Origin: Xanthobacter sp. YC-JY1
GTDB taxonomy: Bacteria; Pseudomonadota; Alphaproteobacteria; Rhizobiales; Xanthobacteraceae
DNA: 64,000 nt
Reading direction: 5' to 3'
NCBI RefSeq assembly: GCF_021730305.1
Contig: NZ_CP032674.1
Coordinates: 1,411,001 to 1,475,000 of the forward strand
The notes under the pieces were generated by a model. It made no database searches. It was not told the DNA's origin and saw only the letters and a program-made list of their open reading frames with translations. This document shows, one piece after another, positions 9,536 to 18,222 of the stretch (positions are counted from its first letter, which is position 1; every line of letters starts with the position of its first letter). The translations under genes and the position numbers were made by a program.

Positions 9536-11008
9536 TCATTCGGCGGCGGCCAAAGCGTCGCCGGCGGCGAGGGCGCCGGCATAGAGGTCGCGCGGCAGGT
9601 CGTCGGTGCCCACCGGGGCGAGGAAGCGGGCGAGGTGCTTCGCGCGGTCGGCGACGAACAGGTCACGGCCGATGGCGGCCACCGCGCGCGGGATGTTGTG
9701 GCGCAGGCTCGCAATGTCGCCCACCGGGCGCCCGGTGCTGGTCATGGCCGAGAAGGCGAGGAAGTGGATGTCGGCGAGGAAGGGCGCGGCGCCCGGCTCG
9801 CGCTCCACCAGCTCGAAGGCCGGGCCGAGATAGGGTGCGCTGGCGAGCGCGGCGTCGGCCTCGTCCACCGCCACCTTGTCCGCCCAGCGGGCGATTGAGG
9901 GAGCGAAATCGGCGAAGGGCGGATAGAGGCGGGCGTCGGCCTGATAGCCGGTGCCGAGCAGGATGAAGTCGGCGTCGAAGGTCGCGCCCGAATTCAGCGT
10001 GATGCGCACGCCGTCCCCGTGGGGCGTGGCCGCGTTCCAGCCGGCGTCGAGGTGGATGCGGAAGTTGGCATGGGCCACCGCCCGCTTCACCGCCGCCGGT
10101 GGCGGGAAGGAGGCCCGGCGACGGAAATGGGCCATCACCGCCCAGCGGTCGGCATCGGGCAGCGCATGGAAATGCTCCCACGCCCCGAAGAAGCCGAAGG
10201 GCTTCATGGCCGAGCCGCGGGCGAGGTCCGCGCCGCGGGAGAACAGGTCCACCACCCCCGCGCCGGCCTCCAGCAGCGCGCCCGCCGCATCGAAGGCGGA
10301 GGCCGCCGAGCCGAGGATGGCGACGCGCCGGCCGGCAAGGGCCTTCGGGTCGAAGGCGTGGGTGTGGGCGTAAAGGTGGCCGGGCAGGCCGGCGACCACA
10401 TCGGGAATGAAGGGGCCGCCCGAGCCGGCGATGCCGGTGGCGAGCACCAGCTTGCGGGTGGTCTCGGTGAAGGTCTTCCCTTCCGCCGTGAAGTGGAGCC
10501 GCAGCCCCCCTTCCTTTCGCCGCCCCTCCTGCGGCTCCACCCGCGCCAGGGTGACGCCATTGCGCACCTCGACGGCGGACGCCGAGCGGAACCACGCCAC
10601 ATAGTCCGCCCAGATTTCACGCGGCACGGTCGGCAGCGTGGCGTAGGCCTCGACCCCATAGGCCGCCTCGTACCAGGCCTGGAAGGAGAGGCTGGGCAGG
10701 CCCAGCTCCGGACCCGGCGGCACCTTGGGGGTGCGCAGGATGGTCATGCGCGCGGGGCCGCGCCAGATGCCTTCATGGCCGGCCGGCGCGGCATCGACGA
10801 CACTGACGCGGCCGATGCCGGCGCGCCGGAGGCCGAAGGCGGCGGAAAGGCCGCTCTGGCCGGCGCCCACCACCACCACATTGTGGTCGATGCCCTCGGC
10901 CGGAGGCACCCAGTCCGTGCCGGTCTCGCCGATGCGGGCGAGATCGGCCTGAGCCTGTGCGGCAAGGCGGGCGAGGGCGTTGATGTCGGGGGTGGCGGGC
11001 GTGGTCAT
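9536..11008 (-). CDS. FAD/NAD(P)-binding monooxygenase-like oxidoreductase
   Basis: A 490 aa flavoprotein related to single-component NADPH flavin monooxygenases. A GxGxxG FAD fold occurs near residue 50 (VVVVGAGQSGLSAAFGL), and a second Rossmann motif occurs mid-protein (RRVAILGSAASAFDAAGAL), followed by IILLGTGYQAD-type residues typical of FMO-like enzymes. It is the last gene of a three-gene unit (LLM monooxygenase, SfnB-like protein, this gene) with gaps of 31 and 24 bp, so it probably acts on organosulfur substrates or their products. The substrate is unknown. A good AGGACA box precedes the start. Confidence 0.8.
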   Translation of the reverse strand: MTTPATPDINALARLAAQAQADLARIGETGTDWVPPAEGIDHNVVVVGAGQSGLSAAFGLRRAGIGRVSVVDAAPAGHEGIWRGPARMTILRTPKVPPGPELGLPSLSFQAWYEAAYGVEAYATLPTVPREIWADYVAWFRSASAVEVRNGVTLARVEPQEGRRKEGGLRLHFTAEGKTFTETTRKLVLATGIAGSGGPFIPDVVAGLPGHLYAHTHAFDPKALAGRRVAILGSAASAFDAAGALLEAGAGVVDLFSRGADLARGSAMKPFGFFGAWEHFHALPDADRWAVMAHFRRRASFPPPAAVKRAVAHANFRIHLDAGWNAATPHGDGVRITLNSGATFDADFILLGTGYQADARLYPPFADFAPSIARWADKVAVDEADAALASAPYLGPAFELVEREPGAAPFLADIHFLAFSAMTSTGRPVGDIASLRHNIPRAVAAIGRDLFVADRAKHLARFLAPVGTDDLPRDLYAGALAAGDALAAAE

Positions 11009-11032
11009 GGTCTTGTCCTGTTGCGGGAGCGG

Positions 11033-12274
11033 TCAGCCAGCCTTGGCGGCGATGCCGTCGCCGACGCGGTAGGGGCCGGGGGGCCAGGTGCCGTTCACCG
11101 CGAAGTCGCCGACGATGCGCTCGCGGTAGACGCGCGGATTGTGGGAGGAGAGGGTACGGGCGTTGCGCCAGTGGCGGTCGAGGCCCACGCCGCGCCGCGC
11201 CGAAGAGGCGCCCAGCGCGTCGAACAAATGGGAGGTGGCATCGAGGATGAGGGAGGTCACCACCGTGACGCCCTGGTTCACCTCGAGGTCCGCCACGGCC
11301 ACCGAAAGGTCCTGCCCCTCGGATGTCTCCCGCTCGCGGGTGTCATAGGCCCGCTGCAGCGCCTCGGCCGCCTTCAGCACCACCGCGCCGGCCCCGTAGG
11401 CGCTGGCGCGCACCTTGCCAACGATCTGGAGGATCTGGGGATCGGCGCCCGCGCGGTCGGCATTGCCGTGGCTGAACACGCGCTTGCGCGCCGAGACGAG
11501 CCGCGCCACGTCGCCCGCCGCCGCGCGGCCGATGCCGGCGAGGGTAGCGAGGTGGACGAGCTGGTAGAAGGCGACCGAATAGCGGAAGCGCTTGCGCTGC
11601 GGATTGATGAGGTCGTCGGAGAGGGTGACGTTGTCGAACTTGGCCGTGCCGGAGGCGGTGAGCTGCTGGCCGAAGCCGTCCCAGTCGTCCACGATGCTCA
11701 CGCCGGGCGCGCCGGTGGGCACCTGGGCGAGGATGAAATTGCCCTCCTCATCCTCGGCGCCGAGATTGATCCAGTCGGCGAACAGGGAGCCGGTGGTGTA
11801 GAATTTCTGGCCGTCGAGGCGCAGCCGGTCGCCGTCGCGCACGATGCGGGTGTTGAAGTGGCCGACCGCATTGTCCGCCCCCTCGGTGAAGCCGCTGCCC
11901 GAGGTCTGCTTGGCGGCGATGCGCTTCACCCAGCGGTCGCGATAGTCCTTGAAGGGCGAGTTCAGCACCTCCTCGGTGAAGCCGAAATGGGCGCGCAGCG
12001 CATTGGTGACGTTGCTGTCCGCCTCGGACAGCTCGATCAGCAGGTTGAACAGCTCGGGCAAGGTGGCGCCGAAGCCGCCTTCGTCCTTGGGCAGGCGCAG
12101 GGTGGTGAAGCCGGCCTCCTTCAGGGCGGCGATCTCGGCGCGGGGCAGGCGGTGGGTCTGCTCGCGCTCCACCGCGCTGTCGCGGATGTCGCGGAAGATG
12201 GGGCGGAACCGGCTGGCGAGTTCCTCGTACCGGTCGGTGGGGCCGGCGCCCCAGGCGTCTTCGATCTGGCTCAT
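11033..12274 (-). CDS. SfnB/DszC-like flavin-dependent monooxygenase (acyl-CoA dehydrogenase fold)
   Basis: A 413 aa protein of the acyl-CoA dehydrogenase superfamily, in the branch containing SfnB and dibenzothiophene monooxygenase DszC. Members use FMNH2 or FAD to oxygenate sulfur compounds rather than dehydrogenate acyl-CoA. The N-terminal helical domain reads TLRLPKDEGGFGATLPELF; the C-terminal segment contains DRHWRNARTLSSHNP, where the second DszC-type active-site His is kept and the first is replaced. The chosen Met lies behind GAGGAT; the open frame runs 66 residues further but overlaps the upstream LLM gene. It is the second gene of a three-gene unit. Confidence 0.85.
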   Translation of the reverse strand: MSQIEDAWGAGPTDRYEELASRFRPIFRDIRDSAVEREQTHRLPRAEIAALKEAGFTTLRLPKDEGGFGATLPELFNLLIELSEADSNVTNALRAHFGFTEEVLNSPFKDYRDRWVKRIAAKQTSGSGFTEGADNAVGHFNTRIVRDGDRLRLDGQKFYTTGSLFADWINLGAEDEEGNFILAQVPTGAPGVSIVDDWDGFGQQLTASGTAKFDNVTLSDDLINPQRKRFRYSVAFYQLVHLATLAGIGRAAAGDVARLVSARKRVFSHGNADRAGADPQILQIVGKVRASAYGAGAVVLKAAEALQRAYDTRERETSEGQDLSVAVADLEVNQGVTVVTSLILDATSHLFDALGASSARRGVGLDRHWRNARTLSSHNPRVYRERIVGDFAVNGTWPPGPYRVGDGIAAKAG

Positions 12275-12305
12275 GGACGGATGGATCCTCGGGATGAAGG
12301 GTAGC

Positions 12306-13658
12306 TCAGCGGCCGGCGGCGACACGCGGCGCGGAGACCGCCGTGCCGGGGGCGAAGCGGCTGGCGGGGCGGGGCAGGCCGAAATGCTCCCGCAGCGTCC
12401 GGCCGGAATAATGGGTGCGGAACAGCCCGCGCTTGCGCAGCAGCGGCACCACGTGATCGACGAAGACTTCAAGGCCCTCGGGGAGCACGTCAGGCATCAG
12501 GTTGAAGCCGTCCACGGCGCCGGCGGTGAACCAGGCCTCGATGTCGTCGGCGATGGCCTCCGGCGTGCCGACGATGACGCGGTGGCCGGTGGAGCCGCCG
12601 AAGCGGCGGATGAGCTGGCGCACGGTGAGCTTCTCGCGGTCGGCCGCGCCCACCAAAGCGTCGAAGAAGGTCTGCATCCCATCCACCGGGCGCGCCACGT
12701 CAGGCAGCGGGCCGTCTAGGTCGAGGGAGGCGGGGTCCACCTTGAGGATGCCGGCGACGCGGCGCAGCCCGTAATCGCCGGGAGTGAGCGCCCACAATTC
12801 CTCCTCGCGGCGGCGCGCCTCGGCCTCGGTGGAGCCGATGATGGTGGCAAGGCCGGGCAGGATCACGATGTCGTCGCCGCTGCGGCCGAAGGTGCGGGCC
12901 TGGGTGCGCACCGAGCCCGAGAAGGCCAGCGCCTCTTCCAGCGTATGGGCGACGGAGAAAATGGCTTCCGCATGCCGCGCGGCGAGGCGGATGCCGTCCG
13001 CCGATCCGCCCGCCTGCACCAGCACCGGCCGGCCTTGCACCGAGCGCGGCACGTTGAGCGGCCCGCGCACCGAAAAGTGCCGGCCGCGATGCTCGATGGG
13101 GTGGACCTTGGCGGTGTCGATGAATCGGCCGGTGGCCTTGTCGCCGACGAAGGCGTCGTCCTCCCAGCTGTCCCACAGGGCCGTCACCACGTCGGCGAAT
13201 TCGTCGGCCCGCTCGTAGCGATTGGCATGGGCCTCCAACTCGTCGGTGCCGAAATTGCGCGCGGCTGAGGCATCGGCGGTGGTGACGATGTTCCAGCCCA
13301 CACGGCCATTGCTGGCGATGTCGAGGGAGGCGAAGCGGCGGGCGAGATTGTAGGGGTCGTTGAAGCTGGTGGAGGCGGTGCCGATCAGGCCCAGATGCTC
13401 GGTGGCGGCGGCGACGTGCGCCAGCACGATGGTCGGCTCCAGCGCCTGGAAGGGGCGCAGGTCCGGCCGGTCGGAGAAGGCCGGCACGTCGGCGAGGAAG
13501 ATGGCGTCGAAGGTGCCGCGCTCGGCGATCTGGGCGACCTTCACATAATGGCCGATGTCGGCATAGGCGCGGGGATCGGACGACGGCGCACGCCAGGCCG
13601 AGCTGTAGAAGCCGGCATTGAGGGTGTTGACGTTCATGTGCAGCTGGCGTGGGGCCAT
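12306..13658 (-). CDS. LLM-class FMN-dependent monooxygenase (NtaA/SnaA/DszA group)
   Basis: A 450 aa luciferase-like TIM-barrel enzyme that uses reduced FMN from a partner reductase to oxygenate its substrate. Group-defining motifs are FDAIFLAD, HLGLIGTASTSFNDPYNLAR, ASNGRVGWNIVTT, the RYERADEF helix and the C-terminal RTLREHFGLPRP tail. It is closely related to the proteins at 23398 and 36826, which share the same HIGLIGTAST and WDSWEDDA blocks. It is the first gene of a unit with an SfnB-like protein and an FAD monooxygenase, and the AT-rich palindrome at 13750-13772 is about 90 bp upstream. Context favours organosulfur substrates; aminopolycarboxylates (as for NtaA) are an alternative. 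Confidence 0.88.
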   Translation of the reverse strand: MAPRQLHMNVNTLNAGFYSSAWRAPSSDPRAYADIGHYVKVAQIAERGTFDAIFLADVPAFSDRPDLRPFQALEPTIVLAHVAAATEHLGLIGTASTSFNDPYNLARRFASLDIASNGRVGWNIVTTADASAARNFGTDELEAHANRYERADEFADVVTALWDSWEDDAFVGDKATGRFIDTAKVHPIEHRGRHFSVRGPLNVPRSVQGRPVLVQAGGSADGIRLAARHAEAIFSVAHTLEEALAFSGSVRTQARTFGRSGDDIVILPGLATIIGSTEAEARRREEELWALTPGDYGLRRVAGILKVDPASLDLDGPLPDVARPVDGMQTFFDALVGAADREKLTVRQLIRRFGGSTGHRVIVGTPEAIADDIEAWFTAGAVDGFNLMPDVLPEGLEVFVDHVVPLLRKRGLFRTHYSGRTLREHFGLPRPASRFAPGTAVSAPRVAAGR

Positions 13659-13749
13659 GGCGTCTCTCCCGAAGGGCGGAGACCGGCCGGGGACTCACAT
13701 TGGAAACGGGGCCGGCCAATCGGTGCCGGCTACTCTACGACCGTAAATA

Positions 13750-13772
13750 AGTTTGTCTATAAATTTAATAGA
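13750..13772. promoter_or_regulatory. AT-rich T-N11-A inverted repeat (site A)
   Basis: TCTAT (13756-13760), AAATTTA, ATAGA (13768-13772) form an inverted repeat with the T-N11-A spacing of LysR-type boxes. It lies in an AT-rich island amid GC-rich DNA, upstream of the minus-strand LLM gene. The 21 bases 13750-13770 recur exactly on the opposite strand at 31800-31820, before the SsuD-like gene. Confidence 0.55.
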
Positions 13773-13834
13773 AATATCGTGCAGGCCGAGCCAGATGCAC
13801 CGCCGGCCGCATCCGGGCCGGCGGCGCGGGCCGT

Positions 13835-14890
13835 TCAGGGCGCGGGGTTTCCGTGCAGTTGGTGCAGGGCGTCGATGCGGTCCTCGATCTCCGGCGTCAG
13901 GGTCACGTCGAGCGCGCCGAGATCCTCCTCCAGCTGCGCGAGGGTGGTGGCGCCGATGATGTTGGAGGTCACGAACGGCCGGCTGGTGACGAAGGCGAGG
14001 GCGAGCTGCGCCGGGCTCAGGCCCACCTCCCGCGCCAGCGCCACATAGGCGCGCACCGCCTCTTCCGTGCCGGGCTTCTCGTAGCGCTGGGCGCGGTTGA
14101 ACAGCGTCTTGCGGGCGCCGGCGGGCAGGGCGCCGTCGAGATACTTGCCGGTGAGAAAGCCCTGCGCCAGCGGTGAATAGGCGAGCAGGCCCACGTCCTC
14201 GCGCTGGTGGAATTCGGCAAGGCCGGTCTCGTAGACGCGGTTCACGAGGTTGTAGGCGTTCTGCACCGAGACGACGCGCGGGCCGATGCCCTTTTCCGCC
14301 GCGGCGAGGAAGGCGGACAGGCCCCAGGCGGTCTCGTTGGAGAGGCCGATATGGCGCACCTTCCCGGCCTTCACCAGCGCATCGAGGGCCACCAGTGTCT
14401 CTTCGATCGCCACCTCCGGGCCGTCGCCGCCGCCCCGCGCGCGGGTGGTGGCGCGCTGGCCGAACAGGGGCACGGCGCGATCGGGCCAGTGGAGCTGGTA
14501 GAGGTCGATATAGTCGGTACCGAGGCGCTTCAGCGAGCCTTCGACGGCCTCGTTGATGTTCTTCGCATCGAGCCGTGTGGTGCTGCCGTCGGCGCGGAAA
14601 TAGGTGGCGTCCGAGCGGCCCACCACCTTGGTGGCGATCACCACCTTGTCGCGGCCGCCGCGCGCCTTCAGCCAGGAGCCGATGATGCGCTCGGTGGCGC
14701 CCTGCGTCTCGGCCTTGGGCGGGATGGGATAGAGCTCGGCGGCGTCGATGAGATTGATGCCGCGGTCGCGGGCGACGTCGAGCTGGGCGTGGCCCTCGGC
14801 CTCGGTGTTCTGCTCGCCGAAGGTCATGGTGCCGAGCGCGATGGACGACACCGAGATGCCGGTGCGCCCGAGGGGGCGATAATCAAGCAT
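13835..14890 (-). CDS. tas: Tas-family NADP(H)-dependent aldo/keto reductase
   Basis: A 351 aa aldo/keto reductase closely matching E. coli Tas: GTMTFGEQNTEAEGHAQLD, LIDAAELYP, DYIDLYQLHWPDRAVPLFG and HIGLSNETAWG. The catalytic tetrad is visible as Asp49, Tyr54, Lys88 and His134. It would reduce an aldehyde or ketone. It is the third gene of a minus-strand unit after the TauD-like dioxygenase and the DUF3088 protein (gaps of 104 and 60 bp). TauD-type reactions release aldehydes, so aldehyde clearance is a reasonable role, but that is inference. The ribosome site is weak. Confidence 0.9.
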   Translation of the reverse strand: MLDYRPLGRTGISVSSIALGTMTFGEQNTEAEGHAQLDVARDRGINLIDAAELYPIPPKAETQGATERIIGSWLKARGGRDKVVIATKVVGRSDATYFRADGSTTRLDAKNINEAVEGSLKRLGTDYIDLYQLHWPDRAVPLFGQRATTRARGGGDGPEVAIEETLVALDALVKAGKVRHIGLSNETAWGLSAFLAAAEKGIGPRVVSVQNAYNLVNRVYETGLAEFHQREDVGLLAYSPLAQGFLTGKYLDGALPAGARKTLFNRAQRYEKPGTEEAVRAYVALAREVGLSPAQLALAFVTSRPFVTSNIIGATTLAQLEEDLGALDVTLTPEIEDRIDALHQLHGNPAP

Positions 14891-14950
14891 GGGGAAATGG
14901 AAATCCGCAGGAGGGAACGGCGCGGAAGGTGACCGCGCCGGATGGGCGCG

Positions 14951-15295
14951 TCAATGCGGGAAGGGGACGCCGTGGCGCTCGGCGATCAGTTCCAGGATGC
15001 GGCGGGTGTCGGTGACGAAGCGGTAGGTGCCATAGGCCTGCGCATCCGCCGGGAGGGGCGCCGCGTCGCCGAGGATGAGGACGGGCAGGCCCTGATTGTC
15101 CGGCCCGAGCAGCGCCACCACCTCGGCCCGCGGCCGCAGGAAGGACACGCGCTTCACGGTGATGCGGCTGGCGAGGCCCGGACTGCTCGCGAGCACCCCC
15201 TCGATCTGGTTGCAGTCCGGGCAGAAGTAGCGCCGGCCGGGCTTCTGCGGATCGGTGAAACCGGGGGCGAGGAGGATGAGGAAGTCGCGGCTCAT
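14951..15295 (-). CDS. DUF3088 protein with CPDC motif
   Basis: A 114 aa protein matching my recollection of the DUF3088 family, thioredoxin-like in outline. MSRDFLILLAPGF is followed by a CxxC motif (CPDCNQIEGVL, residues about 25-35) and RPRAEVVALLGPDNQGLPVLIL, similar to the cis-proline side of thioredoxin folds. There is no signal peptide, so it is cytoplasmic. It lies between a TauD-like dioxygenase and a Tas-like reductase on the same strand, which suggests a redox or sulfur-handling role. No function is established. Confidence 0.75.
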   Translation of the reverse strand: MSRDFLILLAPGFTDPQKPGRRYFCPDCNQIEGVLASSPGLASRITVKRVSFLRPRAEVVALLGPDNQGLPVLILGDAAPLPADAQAYGTYRFVTDTRRILELIAERHGVPFPH

Positions 15296-15399
15296 TGGGC
15301 GGCACTCATGGGTTGGGGCATCCGGGCTGATGAAAAAGGCGGGGCCGCGCGGGTGTCGCGCAGGCCCGGAAGGCGGGGAGGAAGAGAAAGACGGGAGGG

Positions 15400-16374
15400 T
15401 CAGGCGGTGCCGGCGGTGAAGGCCTCCAGCGGCTCGCCCTCGATGATGCTGGAGGGGCGCCCATCCACGCCCACCGGCACGTCGCCCTTGAGGGTGATGC
15501 GATAGAGCTGGCGGTCGAAGTCGAGGGAATAGATGTCGCGCGGGGCGAGGTGGGCGGTGGTGCGGTTGTCCCAGAAGGCGATGGAGCCCGGCCGCCAGCG
15601 GAAGCGCACGGTGAATTCCGGCCGCGTGATGTGCTCGAACAGCAGGTCCAGCAGCTGCTGGCTCTCGCGCGGGGTGAGGCCGGTGATGCTCTTGAGGAAG
15701 GAGGGGCTGACGAACAGCACCCGCTCGCCCGTCTCCGGGATGACGCGCACCAGCGGGTGCTCGCTCACCAGCGGACGGCGGCGGTTCTTCTCCTTGAAAT
15801 CGGCGGTGCCGGCCTGGCCCTCGGGCGGGGCGAAGGCGTGGATGCCGCGCAGCGTGTCGACGAAGCCGCGCAAAGTGGGGGAGAGCGCCTCATAGGCGAC
15901 AGCGAGGTTGGTCCAGAAGGTGTCGCCGCCATAAGGCGGAATGGTCACGCCGCGCAGGATGGAGGCGGCGGGCGGGTTCACCGCGGCGGTCACGTCCGTG
16001 TGCCAGCCGGTCCAGGGGCGGATCAGCGGCTCGCCGGTGTGGCGCGTGGCGAACCGGTCGCGGCCGATGGAATAGACCTGCGGGTAGCCCTCGACAAAGC
16101 CGAACACGGGATGGCCGATGGTGGGCGCGCCGAAGGCCGAGGCCAGCGCCACATGCTCGGCATGGCTCAGCAGCTGGTCGCGGAAGAACACCACCTTCCA
16201 CTTGAGAAGCGCGGCGCAGATCTCGTCCACCACTTCCGGCGACAGCGGACGGGACAGGTCCGGCGCCTCGATCTCCGCGCCGATATGGCCGGTGAGCGGA
16301 TGCACGGCGATATGGCGCGGCGCCAGGTCGGCGAATCCGCTTTCGCGGGAGGGGACGGGCGCGGCGCTCGGCAT
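15400..16374 (-). CDS. TauD/TfdA-family alpha-ketoglutarate-dependent dioxygenase
   Basis: A 324 aa non-heme Fe(II) dioxygenase of the taurine dioxygenase type, which would hydroxylate a sulfonate, sulfate ester or related compound at the carbon next to the heteroatom, releasing sulfite or sulfate and an aldehyde. The iron ligands are visible: His125 and Asp127 in WHTDVT, and the distal His275 in DNRTTAHLAPRD; Arg288 and Arg292 lie where the alpha-ketoglutarate arginine is expected. AAAGGA precedes the start. It is divergent from the Dpp-like transporter operon across the AT-rich region with site B. Taurine itself is not assured. Confidence 0.9.
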   Translation of the reverse strand: MPSAAPVPSRESGFADLAPRHIAVHPLTGHIGAEIEAPDLSRPLSPEVVDEICAALLKWKVVFFRDQLLSHAEHVALASAFGAPTIGHPVFGFVEGYPQVYSIGRDRFATRHTGEPLIRPWTGWHTDVTAAVNPPAASILRGVTIPPYGGDTFWTNLAVAYEALSPTLRGFVDTLRGIHAFAPPEGQAGTADFKEKNRRRPLVSEHPLVRVIPETGERVLFVSPSFLKSITGLTPRESQQLLDLLFEHITRPEFTVRFRWRPGSIAFWDNRTTAHLAPRDIYSLDFDRQLYRITLKGDVPVGVDGRPSSIIEGEPLEAFTAGTA

Positions 16375-16460
16375 CGGTTTTCCTTTCGTGGCAGGCGGTT
16401 GGGCTCCCGGTCGTGGCGCGGCCGGTCGCGCCGGATGGTCCTCCGGCGCGTCTCGACGGA

Positions 16461-16500
16461 CTATATTCTATCTTTTTTATAGATTTTATTAAAAAAATAA
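16461..16500. promoter_or_regulatory. AT-rich divergent promoter with inverted repeat (site B)
   Basis: In the 204 bp between the TauD-like gene (minus) and the ABC binding protein (plus), a 40 bp AT-rich island contains TCTAT (16467-16471), CTTTTTT, ATAGA (16479-16483). This has the same half-sites and seven-base spacer as site A. It sits where one regulator could control both divergent units. Confidence 0.55.
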
Positions 16501-16578
16501 TTGACGCCCCGGACCCCGGCCATATCGTTGGGCCTCGCGATCCCCCGCATCGCGATCCCCCATCGAAGGAGACCCGGC

Positions 16579-18222
16579 ATGGCCCCGCCCGCTGACGCAG
16601 ACCTGTCCCTCGCCTCGCGCCCGCGCCGGGCGGTCCTGAAGGGGCTTCTGGCGGCTGCGTGCGTGCTGGGCGCGGCGGCGGGAGCGCCCGCCTTTGCAGC
16701 GGATGCCCAGCCCGCCTCCCAGCCGGTGCGCGGCGGCGTGCTGCGCTTCCTGGTGGAGCACGAGCCATCCACGCTGGTGACCATCGCCCACACGGCGGGG
16801 CCGACCCAGCGCGTGTCGCCCAAGGTGACGGAGGGCCTCCTCACCTACGATCTCGACTTCAACCCCCAGCCCGCGCTGGCCACCGAGTGGAGCGTGAGCC
16901 CGGACGGGCTGACCTACATTTTCAAGCTGCGCGAGGGGGTGAAGTGGCATGACGGGCGGAACTTCACCGCTGATGACGTCGCCTATTCCATCCAGCTCCT
17001 GAAGGAAGGCCACCCGCGCGGCCGCGCCACCTTCGCCTCGGTGACGGCGGTGGAGACGCCCGATCCCCACACCGCGATCATCCGCCTGTCGAAGCCGGCG
17101 CCCTATCTCCTCACCGCGCTCGATGCCAATGAATCCCCCATCGTGGCGAAGCACATTTATGCGGGGACCGATCCGCTCACCAACAAGAACGGCGCGGCGC
17201 CCATCGGCACCGGCCCGTTCCTCTTCAAGGAATGGGTGCGGGGCAGCCACATCATCCTGGAGCGCAACCCCGATTACTGGGACAAGGGCAAGCCCTATCT
17301 GGACCGGATCGTGGTGCGCTTCATCGCCGACCAGAGCGCGCGCTCGGCGGCGTTCGAGGCGGGCGAGCTCGATCTCGCCGGCGGCCCGCCCGTGCCCTAT
17401 GCGGACCTCGCCCGCGTCTCCGCTCTGCCGGGGATCGGCGCCGAGACGCGCGGCTATGAATATGCCGGGCGGATGACCCAGCTCTATTTCAACTTCGAGC
17501 GGCCCATCCTGCAGGACAAGCGGGTGCGCCTCGCCATCGCCCACGCCATCGACCAGCAGAAGCTGCTGGACGTGGTCTATTACGGCTACGGCAAGGTCGC
17601 GCCCTCGGTCATCAGCCCCAAGCTGAAGGCCTTCTACGACCCCGCGCTCGAGCCCTACGGCTTCGACCTCAAGGCCGCCAACCGTCTGCTGGACGAGGCC
17701 GGCTATCCGCGCAAGGCGGACGGCACGCGCTTTGCGCTGAAGCTTTATGCCAACCCCTTCAACACCCAGGCGGCGGGCGATTTCGTCAAGCAGGCGCTGG
17801 CGAAGGTCGGCATCGCCGTGGACTTCCAGTTCTTCGATTTCTCCACCTACATCCAGAAGACCTATACCGGCCGTGACTTCGACCTGACGCTGGAATCCCT
17901 GCAGAACCTGTTCGACCCCACCCTCGGCGTGCAGCGCACGCTCTGGTCGAAGAATTTCCGCGTGGGCCTGCCCTTCTCCAACGCCTCCCACTACGCCAAT
18001 CCGGAGGTGGACCGGCTGCTGGAGGCGGCGGCCATCGAGCCGGATCCGGCCAAGCGCCGCCAGCTGTGGCTCGATTTCCAGAAGGTGGTCTATGCGGACG
18101 TCGCCGCCCTCGGCCTCATCGCCACCGACGGCGTCACCATCTTCAACAAGAAGGTGAAGAACCACACCATCGGCGTCACCGGCGTCGATGCTTCCTTCGC
18201 CGACGTGTGGATCGAGAAATGA
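16579..18222 (+). CDS. Dpp/Opp-family ABC transporter substrate-binding protein
   Basis: A 547 aa periplasmic solute-binding protein of family 5 (peptide/nickel/opine type). The N-terminus has a twin-arginine-like exported leader (RPRRAVLKGLLAAACVLG, then an AFAAD cleavage region). The mature part shows GGVLRFLVEHEPSTLVTI, the LREGVKWHDGRNFTADDVAYS signature and IGTGPFLFKEWVRGSHI. The start follows GAAGGAGA; the open frame to 16501 lacks such a site. It is the first gene of a nine-gene plus-strand unit. The neighbours suggest an organosulfur compound or another small organic ligand rather than peptides. Confidence 0.9.
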   Translation: MAPPADADLSLASRPRRAVLKGLLAAACVLGAAAGAPAFAADAQPASQPVRGGVLRFLVEHEPSTLVTIAHTAGPTQRVSPKVTEGLLTYDLDFNPQPALATEWSVSPDGLTYIFKLREGVKWHDGRNFTADDVAYSIQLLKEGHPRGRATFASVTAVETPDPHTAIIRLSKPAPYLLTALDANESPIVAKHIYAGTDPLTNKNGAAPIGTGPFLFKEWVRGSHIILERNPDYWDKGKPYLDRIVVRFIADQSARSAAFEAGELDLAGGPPVPYADLARVSALPGIGAETRGYEYAGRMTQLYFNFERPILQDKRVRLAIAHAIDQQKLLDVVYYGYGKVAPSVISPKLKAFYDPALEPYGFDLKAANRLLDEAGYPRKADGTRFALKLYANPFNTQAAGDFVKQALAKVGIAVDFQFFDFSTYIQKTYTGRDFDLTLESLQNLFDPTLGVQRTLWSKNFRVGLPFSNASHYANPEVDRLLEAAAIEPDPAKRRQLWLDFQKVVYADVAALGLIATDGVTIFNKKVKNHTIGVTGVDASFADVWIEK

